Below are positions 28,051 through 37,377 of a stretch of DNA of 64,000 nt, one piece after another. The stretch covers positions 95,979 to 159,978 of the forward strand of contig DASPIZ010000055.1 in the NCBI GenBank assembly GCA_035628875.1, written 5' to 3'. The DNA is from Ohtaekwangia sp035628875. GTDB taxonomy: Bacteria > Bacteroidota > Bacteroidia > Cytophagales > Cyclobacteriaceae. The position numbers and the translations under genes are program-made. The notes under the pieces are model-generated. The model searched no databases, was not told the origin of the DNA, and saw only the letters and a program-made list of their open reading frames with translations. The stretch's first letter is position 1. Each line of letters starts with the position of its first letter.

Positions 28051-29547
28051 TTATTTTTGTTTACCACTATAATAACGGATCATAAAATTTTCAAAAACAC
28101 CTTTCTGCCCTGCCCGCCCTGTCGACGTTAATCCAACTTTTACGGGGCGGTCCCAGGGCGGAAGAAAATAACCATCAACAGGCTGATCCGTTAACACCGT
28201 TGCTGCTTTTCCTTTTTCCCTATATGAAAAGGTAATAGACCTTCCATTCATCACTTTCATTTCCAGATAAAACGGATTTTTTTCTTTTGGATCCACATGC
28301 CTTTCAATTATTTGTGTACGGTTGTCGCCATCAATCTTGTACACAGTAACTTTTCCATTATAGTAAGAAATACCAACCAAATGTTTATCATCCCCGATTA
28401 AAGCTAATCCAGATTCAGCCGTATTCTGTTGTGGCATGATCGCCGTGTATGCGGTAAAGTCATCACCAAATATTTTTTGCGCGACAAATGCAGGATAATC
28501 ATCTGCCAACGCATATAAGTTTAATTTCCCACGATCAATTTCCAATCGCAGCTGTTGAAAGACAGACCACTGCCAGTCATTCGATAACTTTTTCCCGTCG
28601 AATTCATCTTGCACAAGTTCAGGTACGGCTGCATCAGAAAGGGATGATTGTTTTGCGAATTCAATCCATCCATCTGATGTAAAAGTAAACTCTTTAATCA
28701 AGCCCTGCCGACCTGTGTAAACACCTTCTTCTTTCTGATAGGCATGATACAAAAAATAGTATTTGCCATCCTTCTTAATGGCAGTACCATGACCAGGGCA
28801 GTTCCAGGCATCATCACTGGTGAGCAGGGGATTTTTTGGATCTTTTTCCCAGGGACCTAATAAATTTTTAGCACGTGCAACACCGGTGGCGTATGAACAT
28901 CCCCTACCACAACACCCCGCGCCAGAATAAAAAGCATAGTAATAGCCCCCGTGTCTAATCATTGACACACCCTCCACCAGGTTTTTCTCCCATTCTACAT
29001 CGTTTCTGAATAATTCTTTCTTTTCACCGATAAGGGCAGTGCGGTCTTCATTCATTTCAATCGCCCAGATCGGTGTAGGTTTTTGTACGCTGTTTCCGTC
29101 TTCTTTCCAGAGGAGATACAACTTACCGTTTTCATCGCGCATCGGAAACGCGTCGATAGAGCCTGCCTCTTCGCATATCAGCGGACCATGATCTTTATAC
29201 GGACCTTGTGGTTTTTCGGCGCTGGCGATGGCAACACATAAACTTCCATTCGTTTTATGTGCAGTATAGTAAACGTACACCTTGCCATTATCATAACTGA
29301 TTTCCGGTGCCCAGAAATAGTAGTCCGCCCATGTCGGTAATTCATTAAATACGAATCCCTGCGTTTGCCAATTGACAAGGTCAGTGGATTTTAAAAGTGG
29401 AAATACAGGTGCCCAGTTAGAAGTGGTTGCTGTTGCCCAATAGGCGTTATCGACTTTCGTTACGGAAGGGTCAGGGAAGTCGCCAGGCACAACACGTTGC
29501 GCGGATGTTTTTGATAAACATATACAAACCAGAAAAAATATTTTCAT
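28051..29547 (-). CDS. Secreted GH43-family glycoside hydrolase
   Basis: About 498 residues. The ATG at 29547 is chosen because it places the signal peptide (MKIFFLVCICLSKTSAQ) at the N-terminus; an ATG ten codons upstream would bury it. A five-bladed GH43 propeller begins with GDFPDPSVTK (catalytic-base Asp) and carries CEEAGSIDAFPM and the GHGTAIKKDGKYYFLYH histidine loop. A C-terminal beta-sandwich (about 320-490) follows. GH43 enzymes release arabinose, xylose or galactose; with galK, galE and galM downstream, a galactose-yielding (galactan-type) activity is a reasonable inference. Confidence 0.88.
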   Translation of the reverse strand: MKIFFLVCICLSKTSAQRVVPGDFPDPSVTKVDNAYWATATTSNWAPVFPLLKSTDLVNWQTQGFVFNELPTWADYYFWAPEISYDNGKVYVYYTAHKTNGSLCVAIASAEKPQGPYKDHGPLICEEAGSIDAFPMRDENGKLYLLWKEDGNSVQKPTPIWAIEMNEDRTALIGEKKELFRNDVEWEKNLVEGVSMIRHGGYYYAFYSGAGCCGRGCSYATGVARAKNLLGPWEKDPKNPLLTSDDAWNCPGHGTAIKKDGKYYFLYHAYQKEEGVYTGRQGLIKEFTFTSDGWIEFAKQSSLSDAAVPELVQDEFDGKKLSNDWQWSVFQQLRLEIDRGKLNLYALADDYPAFVAQKIFGDDFTAYTAIMPQQNTAESGLALIGDDKHLVGISYYNGKVTVYKIDGDNRTQIIERHVDPKEKNPFYLEMKVMNGRSITFSYREKGKAATVLTDQPVDGYFLPPWDRPVKVGLTSTGRAGQKGVFENFMIRYYSGKQK

Positions 29548-29576
29548 GGCTTGTGATAGAAATGGTCGCGTGCTCA

Positions 29577-29632
29577 TAAGACGGTTTGAAATAAAGTAAA
29601 TTGACGCGAAAATGAAAAATTTTACCGTCTTA
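29577..29632. promoter_or_regulatory. Inverted repeat upstream of GH43-gal operon
   Basis: Perfect nine-base arms TAAGACGGT (29577-29585) and ACCGTCTTA (29624-29632) with 38 bases between. They flank the likely promoter region just before the GH43 start. A candidate operator; no assigned regulator. Confidence 0.35.
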
Positions 29633-29660
29633 ATAAGCTAAGTTCCTATATATCCAGTCT

Positions 29661-29804
29661 TTAAACCATCAAACCTTAAACCTTTAGCAACTTTCGCAAA
29701 CCCTTCGTTAGCAGAAATTCACCTTTGAACCATGAACTTTGAACAACCGTCAAACAATTCCGAAGTCCCTGACGAAACCATGATCCAACCTTGAACTTGA
29801 ACAT
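29661..29804 (-). repeat. Dispersed intergenic repeat, copy 3 (two units)
   Basis: On the minus strand: GTTCAAGTTCAAGGTTGGAT, then GAATTGTTTGACGG, GTTCAAAGTTCATGGTTCAA and AAAGGTTTAAGGTTTGATGG. It appears to be two family units in tandem and fills most of the 29578-29812 gap. Confidence 0.7.
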
Positions 29805-29812
29805 GATGGAAC

Positions 29813-30445
29813 TTAATCAGTATCCGTACGAATAGACGTATCCAATAAACCGTTGACAAGTGCTTTCCATTGTGGTGCCGAAAATCCAGCCACAGCACCC
29901 GTACCTACCAAGGCATTCCTCATCTTGTCCGACGTGTTTTCAACATCGGTATTTGGTTGTTCATTGCGGCCATGGACGGAAGCTGTAACCGTGTTTCCTT
30001 CACGTTCAACGCGAAACGAACTGGTTGCCGCTTCGTCAAAGAAATGGGCGGTGTCTTTTTCATTGTTTTCCGGGTCGGCTGTGGGTCGTACGCGAAGCGT
30101 TACACTTTCTTTTTTGCCAGATGGATCTCTTTCGTCCTCCAGCGCTTCTACTTTCACCCAATCGTTACCCTCTCCGGAAGCAGGGCCAGGCCCTGGAATA
30201 TCAATCTTGAAATGATTACCCGGTTTGGCCGGACCGCCAATTTCGTTTCCTTTTTCATCGGTTAACCGGAAGGTTGAAGAAAGTTTACCTGAAATTTTAT
30301 TCCAGACATTTACATCCAATAGCCGGTTTACAGCCATTAAAAAAACTTGCCTTGCTTCTTCTTCAGATGATGCCGTTATTGAGTTAAAGGTATCTAACTG
30401 ATTGCCTACCCGTTGTTCGGGAATAATACTTTCTCGCTTTTCCAT
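29813..30445 (-). CDS. Conserved-looking protein of unknown function
   Basis: A 210-residue soluble protein with no signal peptide that I do not recognise. It is hydrophilic and charged. The centre (about residues 55-130) alternates beta-like segments (HFKIDIPGPGP, WVKVEALED, VTLRVRPT), and the C-terminus has a helical DKMRNALVGTGAVAGFSAPQWKALVNGLL segment. The pattern could be a START/SRPBCC-like beta fold, but that is weak. It lies 38 bases downstream of the debranching-enzyme gene, so it is probably the third gene of that operon. Confidence 0.7.
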   Translation of the reverse strand: MEKRESIIPEQRVGNQLDTFNSITASSEEEARQVFLMAVNRLLDVNVWNKISGKLSSTFRLTDEKGNEIGGPAKPGNHFKIDIPGPGPASGEGNDWVKVEALEDERDPSGKKESVTLRVRPTADPENNEKDTAHFFDEAATSSFRVEREGNTVTASVHGRNEQPNTDVENTSDKMRNALVGTGAVAGFSAPQWKALVNGLLDTSIRTDTD

Positions 30446-30483
30446 TTTACTTTTAATTTTTGTTCAGCGGTGTATCCACCGAT

Positions 30484-32664
30484 TTATTTATAAACAACAA
30501 CCTGCCAATCATCTGGTTTAGAAAGGGTATGTATTCCTACATCCCAGACATGGCGGTTAAATTCTAACTCAAATGCACCATCAGGCACCTGCAGGTTTTT
30601 CACTACTACGCGATCGAGGTATTCCGGTAGGTGTGGGTCATTAAAAACTAATTTTTTATTCGGTGCGTCGATGGTAAGCTGCAGACACGACTGAAGTAAC
30701 AAAAATACGGAAGCCACTGACCATGCTTGCGGAATACATGCTACCGGATATGATGTAGGGGCCTCACCCGGTCTCCAGGGAAAACCACAGAATAATTCAG
30801 GCATACGTTTCAGGTCAATGAATAAGGAAGCATTAAACAACCCTTCCATTACACGCATACTTTCCTTAACAAACCCATACTTCGCCATACCAGCAGCTAC
30901 CATCGCCGAGTCGTGAGGCCAGACAGAACCGTTATGATACGACATTGGATTGTAACGCGCCGATGTGGAGGACAATGTGCGTATACCCCAGCCGCTGAAC
31001 ATGTCGGATTGCATCATTGTCTCGACAAGTTTTGCAGCCTTATTCGAAGCCACAATTCCAGTAAATAAACATTGTCCGGCATTAGAGCTTCTTACACGGC
31101 ATGGATTTTTTTCATGATCGAGTGCAAGCACATAACATCCGAGCTCTTTATCCCAGAAAACATCGTTAAAACGTTTCTTCAAATTCTTCGCCTTCGTCTT
31201 GTATGTTCGTACCTTATCGGGTTCACCCATCATGTCGGCCAGGTAAGCCGTCTGAAGATATGCTTCGTACACATATCCTTGCACTTCGCACAACGCGATA
31301 GAAGGTTGTGCAATACGTCCATCCTCGTGAGAAATACAATCGTGAGAGTCTTTCCATCCCTGATTAAACAAACCGCTCTCCTGCTTTTGTTCATACTCTA
31401 CAAATCCGTCTTTGTCAATGTCTCCATACGCTTCAATCCAGTGTAGCGCCAGGTTAATACTTTCCCAGATCTTTTTAATTGTTTCCTTATCGGCGGTACG
31501 TTTATAATATTGACCCGCGAGCGAAATATAAAGTGGCGTAGCATCAATCGTTCCATAGTATTGCCGGAAAGGAACTTCATTCAATGCAGCCATTTCACCA
31601 CCTCTTGCCTCGTGCAAAATTTTTCCAGGCTCTGCATCCCGGAATGCGTCGTGCTCACGTGCCTGATTTGCTGCGAGAAACAACAACACACCTTTAGCAA
31701 TATCCGGAGCAATCCAAAGTGCTTCCATCGCCGTGATAATACCATCCCGACCAAAAGGTGTATTGTACCAGGGCACACCGGCGTAAGGATAAAAACCATA
31801 TGGTGTGTGTCGCAGGAGGGAAAGTAAATCAAACTTTGAGCGATTGATCCAGTTGGTAAATTCTTCATTTCCCGAAGTAATCTCTGCCAATTTCTCCTTG
31901 CCCTCATCACGCATTTTTTGAATATACCTGAATGCCTCAAGATGATTATCCGGAGCAAAGTCGTTGTCGCCAACCTGAAATTGCAACGTATAACGTATTT
32001 CATGGCGTTCACCTGGTTCCAGCCTTATGGGGTAAACAATGGAAGATCCTTCAATCCATTCTCGTCCGGCTTCAAACCGAATCCATGTGGTGCGTTTAAT
32101 ATGATCAAGGCCAATGTACGCTAATTTAAGATGACCGTCGTTTGAAATTTCAGGAGGTAAAACTTCACCCCGCAATTTCCTTTTAATTCCGCGCACCTCG
32201 AAAATATCGCTGAAGTCACTTTTGAAATTAAACGAGGCATTTAGCGTGTACGGCCTTACATCGTAATTGTGGAGAATAATGGATTCGTAACAAATCCCCT
32301 CCTGCAAAAATTTACTTCGACCAATATGAATTACACCCTTCTCAATCAATAAACCATTATCAAGTTTTATAGTGGGATTGGTAAGATCAATAGAAAAAAT
32401 TTCGTTTTCACTTCTTATAGTCGAACTCAACAGGACAGGCCGTTGTCCGTTCATCCTGAATTCCAGATCGCTCAGGAAACGTGTTCCTTCGTGATAAATC
32501 CCTTGTACCTTTGTTCCGATCTGTTTTGTATCACCCCATCGGTCGAAGACGGCAAATGTATCACCAAAGTTCAACACCCTTGTCTGGTCATCAGCGTATG
32601 ATGATGAGGCCAGGATATAGTAGCGGTCATTCTCTTCCTTTAATACTTCAGGATCACGAATCAT
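30484..32664 (-). CDS. Amylo-alpha-1,6-glucosidase / glycogen-debranching-like enzyme
   Basis: A 726-residue cytoplasmic protein. The N-terminal GDE_N beta-sandwich (about 1-240, with GTKVQGIYHEGTRFLSDLEFRM) is followed by an (alpha/alpha)6 catalytic barrel of the amylo-1,6-glucosidase type (about 260-700). Barrel motifs include FPYAGVPWYNTPFGRDGI-type residues, YHNGSVWPHDSAMVAAGM and the QAWSVASVFLLLQ segment. It cleaves alpha-1,6 branches or related glucosides; the exact substrate is unsure. It starts three bases after the glycosyltransferase stop. With that partner it suggests storage or osmoprotective glucan metabolism. Confidence 0.88.
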   Translation of the reverse strand: MIRDPEVLKEENDRYYILASSSYADDQTRVLNFGDTFAVFDRWGDTKQIGTKVQGIYHEGTRFLSDLEFRMNGQRPVLLSSTIRSENEIFSIDLTNPTIKLDNGLLIEKGVIHIGRSKFLQEGICYESIILHNYDVRPYTLNASFNFKSDFSDIFEVRGIKRKLRGEVLPPEISNDGHLKLAYIGLDHIKRTTWIRFEAGREWIEGSSIVYPIRLEPGERHEIRYTLQFQVGDNDFAPDNHLEAFRYIQKMRDEGKEKLAEITSGNEEFTNWINRSKFDLLSLLRHTPYGFYPYAGVPWYNTPFGRDGIITAMEALWIAPDIAKGVLLFLAANQAREHDAFRDAEPGKILHEARGGEMAALNEVPFRQYYGTIDATPLYISLAGQYYKRTADKETIKKIWESINLALHWIEAYGDIDKDGFVEYEQKQESGLFNQGWKDSHDCISHEDGRIAQPSIALCEVQGYVYEAYLQTAYLADMMGEPDKVRTYKTKAKNLKKRFNDVFWDKELGCYVLALDHEKNPCRVRSSNAGQCLFTGIVASNKAAKLVETMMQSDMFSGWGIRTLSSTSARYNPMSYHNGSVWPHDSAMVAAGMAKYGFVKESMRVMEGLFNASLFIDLKRMPELFCGFPWRPGEAPTSYPVACIPQAWSVASVFLLLQSCLQLTIDAPNKKLVFNDPHLPEYLDRVVVKNLQVPDGAFELEFNRHVWDVGIHTLSKPDDWQVVVYK

Positions 32665-32667
32665 AAT

Positions 32668-33765
32668 TTATGCTGATAGTATATTTTTATATTCATTAAA
32701 TACCGTTTTCTCGTTTGAAGCTGCCGGTAGCCGAATCTGTTTATCTTCCCGGATTATTTTCTCATAAATTTCTACGTATTCAATCGCCATGCGCCGTGCT
32801 TCAAAACGCTCTTCGAAAGTTTGCCGGCAATAATCCCGACTGATTTGATCTATCCGCGCCACGGCATGAACAGCACGTTCGATATCATGCACAACAAAAC
32901 CGGTTTTACCATTTTCCAGGACTTCCGGAACGGAACCCAGCCCATAAGCAACAACGGGGGTACCACACGCAAGCGATTCAATCATCACCATACCGAAAGG
33001 TTCCGGCCAGGCTATGGGCAATAAAAAGACAAGCGCATTCGCCAGCAATTCCTGTTTTTGCTCCTCATTCACTTCTCCGAGGTACTCTACGTGTGGCAAG
33101 TTCAACAAGGGCTTGATGTTCCCTTCGTAATATTCGTGATCAGCAGGATCGACCTTGGCTGCTATTTTGATTTTCAATCCGGCTCGCGCAGCAATTTCAA
33201 TCGCCTGATCAACACCTTTCTCAGGAGAGAATCGCCCGATAAAAACGGCATAACCCCCTTTACCATCACCTGGTTTTAACAATGCCCCGGGAACCCCGTG
33301 ATAAACATTCCCAACCCAGTTCGCAAAGCTAACAGGGATGCGTTGCGCCATGGAAATCGATACGAGTGGAATATCATCAAATTGCGCGTAAAGCGGAGCC
33401 AACTCAGGAAGGTCCAGTCTTCCATGTAATGTAGTTACATGGTTATACGTACTTAAGCGGCTAACAGGAAAATGAAAATAGTCTGTATGAAAGTGAATTA
33501 TGTCAAACTCATCGGCCATCTCGATCACTTGTTGCAACTGTAACGTATGAAGGGAAAATGGATCCCTTATTCCTGCCAGCCGTAATGCATTAGGTGTGAC
33601 ACACTGTAGTTTGGCTTTGGTTATACTATCACCAGAAGCGAACAGGGTAACATCGTGGCCCATATCGACTAGTGTATCTGTAAGAAACGATACGACACGT
33701 TCTGTACCACCATATAATTTTGGGGGCACCGATTCAAATAATGGGGAAACTTGTGCGATTTTCAT
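32668..33765 (-). CDS. Glycosyltransferase family 4
   Basis: A 365-residue GT-B enzyme. N-terminal acceptor side: QVSPLFESVPPKLYGGTERVVSFL and IIHFHTDYFHFP. C-terminal nucleotide-sugar side: FIGRFSPEKGVDQAIEIA and the retaining-GT E-x7-E motif in PEPFGMVMIESLACGTPVVAY. Cytoplasmic. Donor and acceptor are unknown, but coupling to the debranching enzyme (three-base gap) suggests alpha-glucan or maltoside chemistry. A variant of the TGGCAT-N4-TTTT motif lies 42 bases upstream of the start. Confidence 0.9.
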   Translation of the reverse strand: MKIAQVSPLFESVPPKLYGGTERVVSFLTDTLVDMGHDVTLFASGDSITKAKLQCVTPNALRLAGIRDPFSLHTLQLQQVIEMADEFDIIHFHTDYFHFPVSRLSTYNHVTTLHGRLDLPELAPLYAQFDDIPLVSISMAQRIPVSFANWVGNVYHGVPGALLKPGDGKGGYAVFIGRFSPEKGVDQAIEIAARAGLKIKIAAKVDPADHEYYEGNIKPLLNLPHVEYLGEVNEEQKQELLANALVFLLPIAWPEPFGMVMIESLACGTPVVAYGLGSVPEVLENGKTGFVVHDIERAVHAVARIDQISRDYCRQTFEERFEARRMAIEYVEIYEKIIREDKQIRLPAASNEKTVFNEYKNILSA

Positions 33766-33806
33766 AGTGGCATTTTTATCGCCAACTGCTAGACCAATGC
33801 ATACTT

Positions 33807-33822
33807 TACAAACGCAATGCCC
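33807..33822 (-). promoter_or_regulatory. Variant TGGCAT-type motif before glycosyltransferase operon
   Basis: Minus strand GGGCAT-tgcg-TTTGTA, a weaker member of the motif family described at 38318-38333. By sigma-54 geometry the start of transcription would fall near 33796, about 30 bases before the ATG. Confidence 0.3.
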
Positions 33823-33957
33823 AACGGCGTGCCTACACTACAACAACGATTTGACTTAATCTAAATGCAGCTTGTTGAGGAGATTCTACAGCTCCAGCAA
33901 AACTTGTTTGAACATTTTGTATTGCAGGGCGGTATTGATTTTTTAAGAAGTTAGTAT

Positions 33958-35139
33958 ATGAAGGGAAAATCCAGGTTGGTAAAGTGGTCACTGATGTCGG
34001 GAAGTGCGTTGCTGGTGCTCGCTGTCGTTCTTGGCATATGGATACCCTCTTACATCAAAAAGGCAGTCAACGACAGACTACAAAATGTTCCAGATTACAA
34101 GGCAACGTATACCGATATAGACGTTACTGTTTGGAAAGGTGCTTATGTTATTCACAAGCTTCAACTTGCAAAACCTACGACTAACATTCCCGTTCCTTTT
34201 TTCAGGGCAGAAAAAATAAAATTCTCCATTGACTGGAATTCAATACTAAGTAGCAGTGTAGTCTGTAATGTTTCTATCGAAAACCCAATCATCAATTTTG
34301 TACGAGGACCTTCAGAGAGCACATCCCAAACCAATCTCAATGGCGAATGGATCGCTGTTCTTCATAGCCTTACGCCCGTGCCGATCAACAATTTTTCCAC
34401 TGTGCAGGGCGCCATCTGGTTTCGTGATTTTCACAGCTTCCCAAAAATTGAAGTGGTCATTGACAACATAACGCTCTCGGGAAGTAACCTTCGAAACCAA
34501 GACGAGAAAGAATCCATTCTACCGGCAAGTATTACCGGCAAAGGAAATGCGTATAATGGAGATATCGCGCTACACCTCGCGCTTAACCCATTACAAAGCC
34601 AACCTTTATTTGAAATGAACGCAAGTCTCACGGGAGTGTCACTTGTTAAGCTTGGAGACTTTTTAAAAGTTTATTATAACCTCAACATTACGAAAGGTAG
34701 CCTTGATATTCATCATATCAGTAAAGTAACGAATGCGACTGTACAAGGTTCTGTGAAAACATTCGTGAATAATGTTTCGGCATCGCAATACAAAACATTA
34801 AATAAAAACAGCCAACAGATTAGAACAGACAGCTTGTTCGAACTGGCTTCATGGCGATCGTCCTCAAATCATCCGGCCAATGATTCACTTGTAATCGAAG
34901 GTAAGATCAGGGAATATTCCGGCGACATGTGGAGTCTTATTGGCGAAACACTTACATATGCATTCAACTGTAGTATACGGTCGTCTCTCGAACAATCCGT
35001 TAAAACAAAAGCGCAGCGAACAAAAAGAAGCCTAAAGACAACTGATTCCGCGCATTCGAAAGAACCCGAAAAGAAAAAAGGTTTCCTAGAGAAACTATTC
35101 GGAAAGAAGGATGATAAAGAGAAAAAATCCAAAAATTGA
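33958..35139 (+). CDS. DUF748/AsmA-like membrane-anchored protein
   Basis: A 393-residue protein with one N-terminal transmembrane helix (about residues 10-28) and a large periplasmic domain of the DUF748/AsmA-like type. It opens with the IPSYIKKAVNDRL... and DIDVTVWKGAYVIHKLQL pattern and contains many NPLQSQPLFEMNASLTG-like strands. The C-terminus (about 345-393) is an extremely lysine-rich tail. DUF748 proteins are relatives of bridge-like lipid-transfer proteins and are tied to envelope integrity; the exact role is unknown. A weak motif copy (CGGTAT-tgat-TTTTTA, 33930-33945) lies just before the start. Confidence 0.82.
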   Translation: MKGKSRLVKWSLMSGSALLVLAVVLGIWIPSYIKKAVNDRLQNVPDYKATYTDIDVTVWKGAYVIHKLQLAKPTTNIPVPFFRAEKIKFSIDWNSILSSSVVCNVSIENPIINFVRGPSESTSQTNLNGEWIAVLHSLTPVPINNFSTVQGAIWFRDFHSFPKIEVVIDNITLSGSNLRNQDEKESILPASITGKGNAYNGDIALHLALNPLQSQPLFEMNASLTGVSLVKLGDFLKVYYNLNITKGSLDIHHISKVTNATVQGSVKTFVNNVSASQYKTLNKNSQQIRTDSLFELASWRSSSNHPANDSLVIEGKIREYSGDMWSLIGETLTYAFNCSIRSSLEQSVKTKAQRTKRSLKTTDSAHSKEPEKKKGFLEKLFGKKDDKEKKSKN

Positions 35140-35162
35140 ATGGATCGTCACTCACTTGTGTG

Positions 35163-36758
35163 CTACAAGTCAGCGACCTTATTTCCAGAAACCATTATAT
35201 CGATAGGTTTCAAATCACTAATCGCAGGGCCGTTCATCACTTTCCCTTCACAAGAAAATCTTGAACCGTGGCATGGGCAGTCGAAAGATTTCTCGTCTGC
35301 ATTCCAATGTACATAACAGCCGAGATGCGGACATACCGCACTGTAAGCCTGAACCTGACCGGAAGGATCCCTGTACACAGCAAGCTTCTGAATTTTACTG
35401 CGGATTACTGTTCCTTCACCTGCACGTAGTTGCTCCACCGATTCCATCTCCCCTGGTGTAAAATAATCCAGGTATTGCTTTGCCATGTTCGATACTTCTT
35501 TAACAAAATCACCTGCAGCCGAAAACGTAACGCGCGCCGGATCATAAAGTTTTTCCCACGGATTAGGCACGCCAGTTATTAAGTCGCGTATCAACATGCC
35601 GGCGATCGTACCATGGGTCATTCCATTGCCTGAATCGCCTGTAACGATATAAATATTATCATCGCCAGGATTGCGCCCGATAAATCCCATCATATCGATC
35701 GGCTCGAGTACCTGACCGGACCAGGTATATGCTATGTTCGTGATCATCGGAAAATGATCACGGGCCCAACGTTCCAGTAGGGCATAACGATCTTCTTCGC
35801 TGATATGTTCAGCATCGGCCTGTCCCGTTTTATGATCTTCGCCACCCACTATCAAAAGGTCTGCGGTATCATTGAAAGATTGTGTTCGTACATAATGATA
35901 TGGTTTTGCAACCCATTGTGAATTCTGATCGCCAGTATCCCACCACAACGCACGGGGAAGCGATTCTTTTGGGATTTCCGCTGCAACAACATACGTCCTG
36001 TAGGGAAATTGTTTGGTGTGCATGGTAACCCGGTTGTTGATGGGCGAATTCGTTGCTACTACAATGTGCTTGGCTCTTACTTTCAAGCCGTTAACCTGGA
36101 CACCATCTTTGCTAATTTCAGTTACATGACTAAACTGAAAAATGCGTCCCCCATTTTCTACGATTGTTTTACTTAGTCCTAACAAGTATTTCATAGGATG
36201 AAACTGCGCCTGATCCGGAAAACGCAGACATGGTCCCTCATGATTGGATATTCCGGGAACGGCCGGTAAAATCTCCGTTTTTAGTCCCGCCTTTTGTGTG
36301 GACTCAAACTCTTTTCGAAGCGTTTGAATTCGATCAGAAGGATCAAGAAACAAGTAACCATTAAGTTTTTCAAAGTCACAATCGATCTTTTCATCTGCGA
36401 CAATTTGCGATACAAAATGGATAGCAGCGCTATGACTTGAGGCTGCTAACGCTGCGTTCTCCTCGCCAAGTGATTTTTCTATTTCGAGGTAACGATCATC
36501 CAATGCAGTAGAGATGTGCGCCGTGGTCCGTCCAGACTCTCCACTTCCAATTAAACCATCATCGAGGATAATCACCCGCTTACCCACCTTCGTCAATGCA
36601 TACCCTACTGATAAACCCGCAATACCAGCGCCTACAATCACTACATCAGTCTCTTCGTCGGTGTTAAGGCTGCCAAAAGGTAATTGAGGAACAGAATCCG
36701 TCCAGAATGATTCATGATAGCCGGATGTAACTTCTGAGTTTTCGTTTACGTCTTTCAT
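35163..36758 (-). CDS. FAD-dependent oxidoreductase fused to a Rieske domain
   Basis: A 531-residue cytoplasmic protein. An N-terminal Rossmann FAD site (DVVIVGAGIAGLSVGYAL, about residues 38-55) begins a DAO-type amine oxidoreductase domain running to about 420. A C-terminal Rieske [2Fe-2S] domain (about 440-531) has both ligand pairs: CPHLGC and CPCHGSRF. This fusion is widespread in soil Bacteroidota and is often next to stress genes; its substrate is not established. A TAnnTTTG promoter box lies about 100 bases upstream, so it may be driven by the housekeeping sigma factor rather than by the island motif. Confidence 0.9.
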   Translation of the reverse strand: MKDVNENSEVTSGYHESFWTDSVPQLPFGSLNTDEETDVVIVGAGIAGLSVGYALTKVGKRVIILDDGLIGSGESGRTTAHISTALDDRYLEIEKSLGEENAALAASSHSAAIHFVSQIVADEKIDCDFEKLNGYLFLDPSDRIQTLRKEFESTQKAGLKTEILPAVPGISNHEGPCLRFPDQAQFHPMKYLLGLSKTIVENGGRIFQFSHVTEISKDGVQVNGLKVRAKHIVVATNSPINNRVTMHTKQFPYRTYVVAAEIPKESLPRALWWDTGDQNSQWVAKPYHYVRTQSFNDTADLLIVGGEDHKTGQADAEHISEEDRYALLERWARDHFPMITNIAYTWSGQVLEPIDMMGFIGRNPGDDNIYIVTGDSGNGMTHGTIAGMLIRDLITGVPNPWEKLYDPARVTFSAAGDFVKEVSNMAKQYLDYFTPGEMESVEQLRAGEGTVIRSKIQKLAVYRDPSGQVQAYSAVCPHLGCYVHWNADEKSFDCPCHGSRFSCEGKVMNGPAISDLKPIDIMVSGNKVADL

Positions 36759-36856
36759 AAGGTTTTCATTAAAGGAAGTGGTGTCGATGCATTGCGCTTC
36801 AACACCACAATTTTCCAGGATGAATATACATTACCATCACGCTGCCTTTCGAGGGG

Positions 36857-36864
36857 CAAAGATA
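36857..36864 (-). promoter_or_regulatory. TAnnTTTG promoter box for Rieske oxidoreductase gene
   Basis: Minus-strand TATCTTTG fits the Bacteroidota -7 element. It lies 98 bases upstream of the start codon; the -33 element is unclear. Confidence 0.35.
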
Positions 36865-36895
36865 AATGGGAACTTAACGGTTGAATCAACAGTAC

Positions 36896-37123
36896 TTATG
36901 CGTGACCGGCATGGCTGGCCTGCGTGTACTCTGCTCGCCGTTCAGCTGATTGACTGGTAAGGCCGGAGGCAAATTGCTTTGCTCTATTGAATAACGAATT
37001 GGAATTATCCTTTGCGAATTTCACAATCGAAGAACGCCTGCGCGGTGTAAGCATAGTTCCGACAAGCGCAGCGGCAGCCGCAGCGCCGAGCGTAGTATAT
37101 AATATTCCTTTCATTGAAACCAT
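36896..37123 (-). CDS. Small YtxH-like membrane protein
   Basis: A 75-residue protein beginning MVSMKGILYTTLGAAAAAALVGTML, one glycine/alanine-rich helix followed by TPRRRSSIVKF and a polar amphipathic tail, the general layout of YtxH/gas-vesicle-like stress proteins. The open frame extends upstream to 37288, but those codons do not look coding and lie over the putative promoter; the ATG at 37123 (or 37114) is preferred. A CGGCAT-N4-TTTTTT motif lies 35 bases upstream. Confidence 0.65.
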   Translation of the reverse strand: MVSMKGILYTTLGAAAAAALVGTMLTPRRRSSIVKFAKDNSNSLFNRAKQFASGLTSQSAERRAEYTQASHAGHA

Positions 37124-37158
37124 AATCTTATATTTAAGTTGTTTTATAGCCATTATTA

Positions 37159-37174
37159 AAAAAAATCCATGCCG
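37159..37174 (-). promoter_or_regulatory. TGGCAT-N4-TTTT motif before YtxH-like gene
   Basis: Minus strand CGGCAT-ggat-TTTTTT, one mismatch from the family consensus in the first position. Predicted transcript start near 37148, 25 bases before the ATG. Confidence 0.5.
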
Positions 37175-37377
37175 GCAAAACCCACGCGCTACAAAGGTTG
37201 AATGCAACGGTATGTCTACTGCTGAGGAGGTAATTCTACAGCGGAAACGATAATCGCTCCGGAGGAAATGGTAGAACATCTTAACCATTCCTGCCTCGAT
37301 ATAAATTCAACGAGCCGATAACCGCATGAGCAGGTATTACTATTTTGCTTATTTTTGAATTACCAAATTAACTGCTT

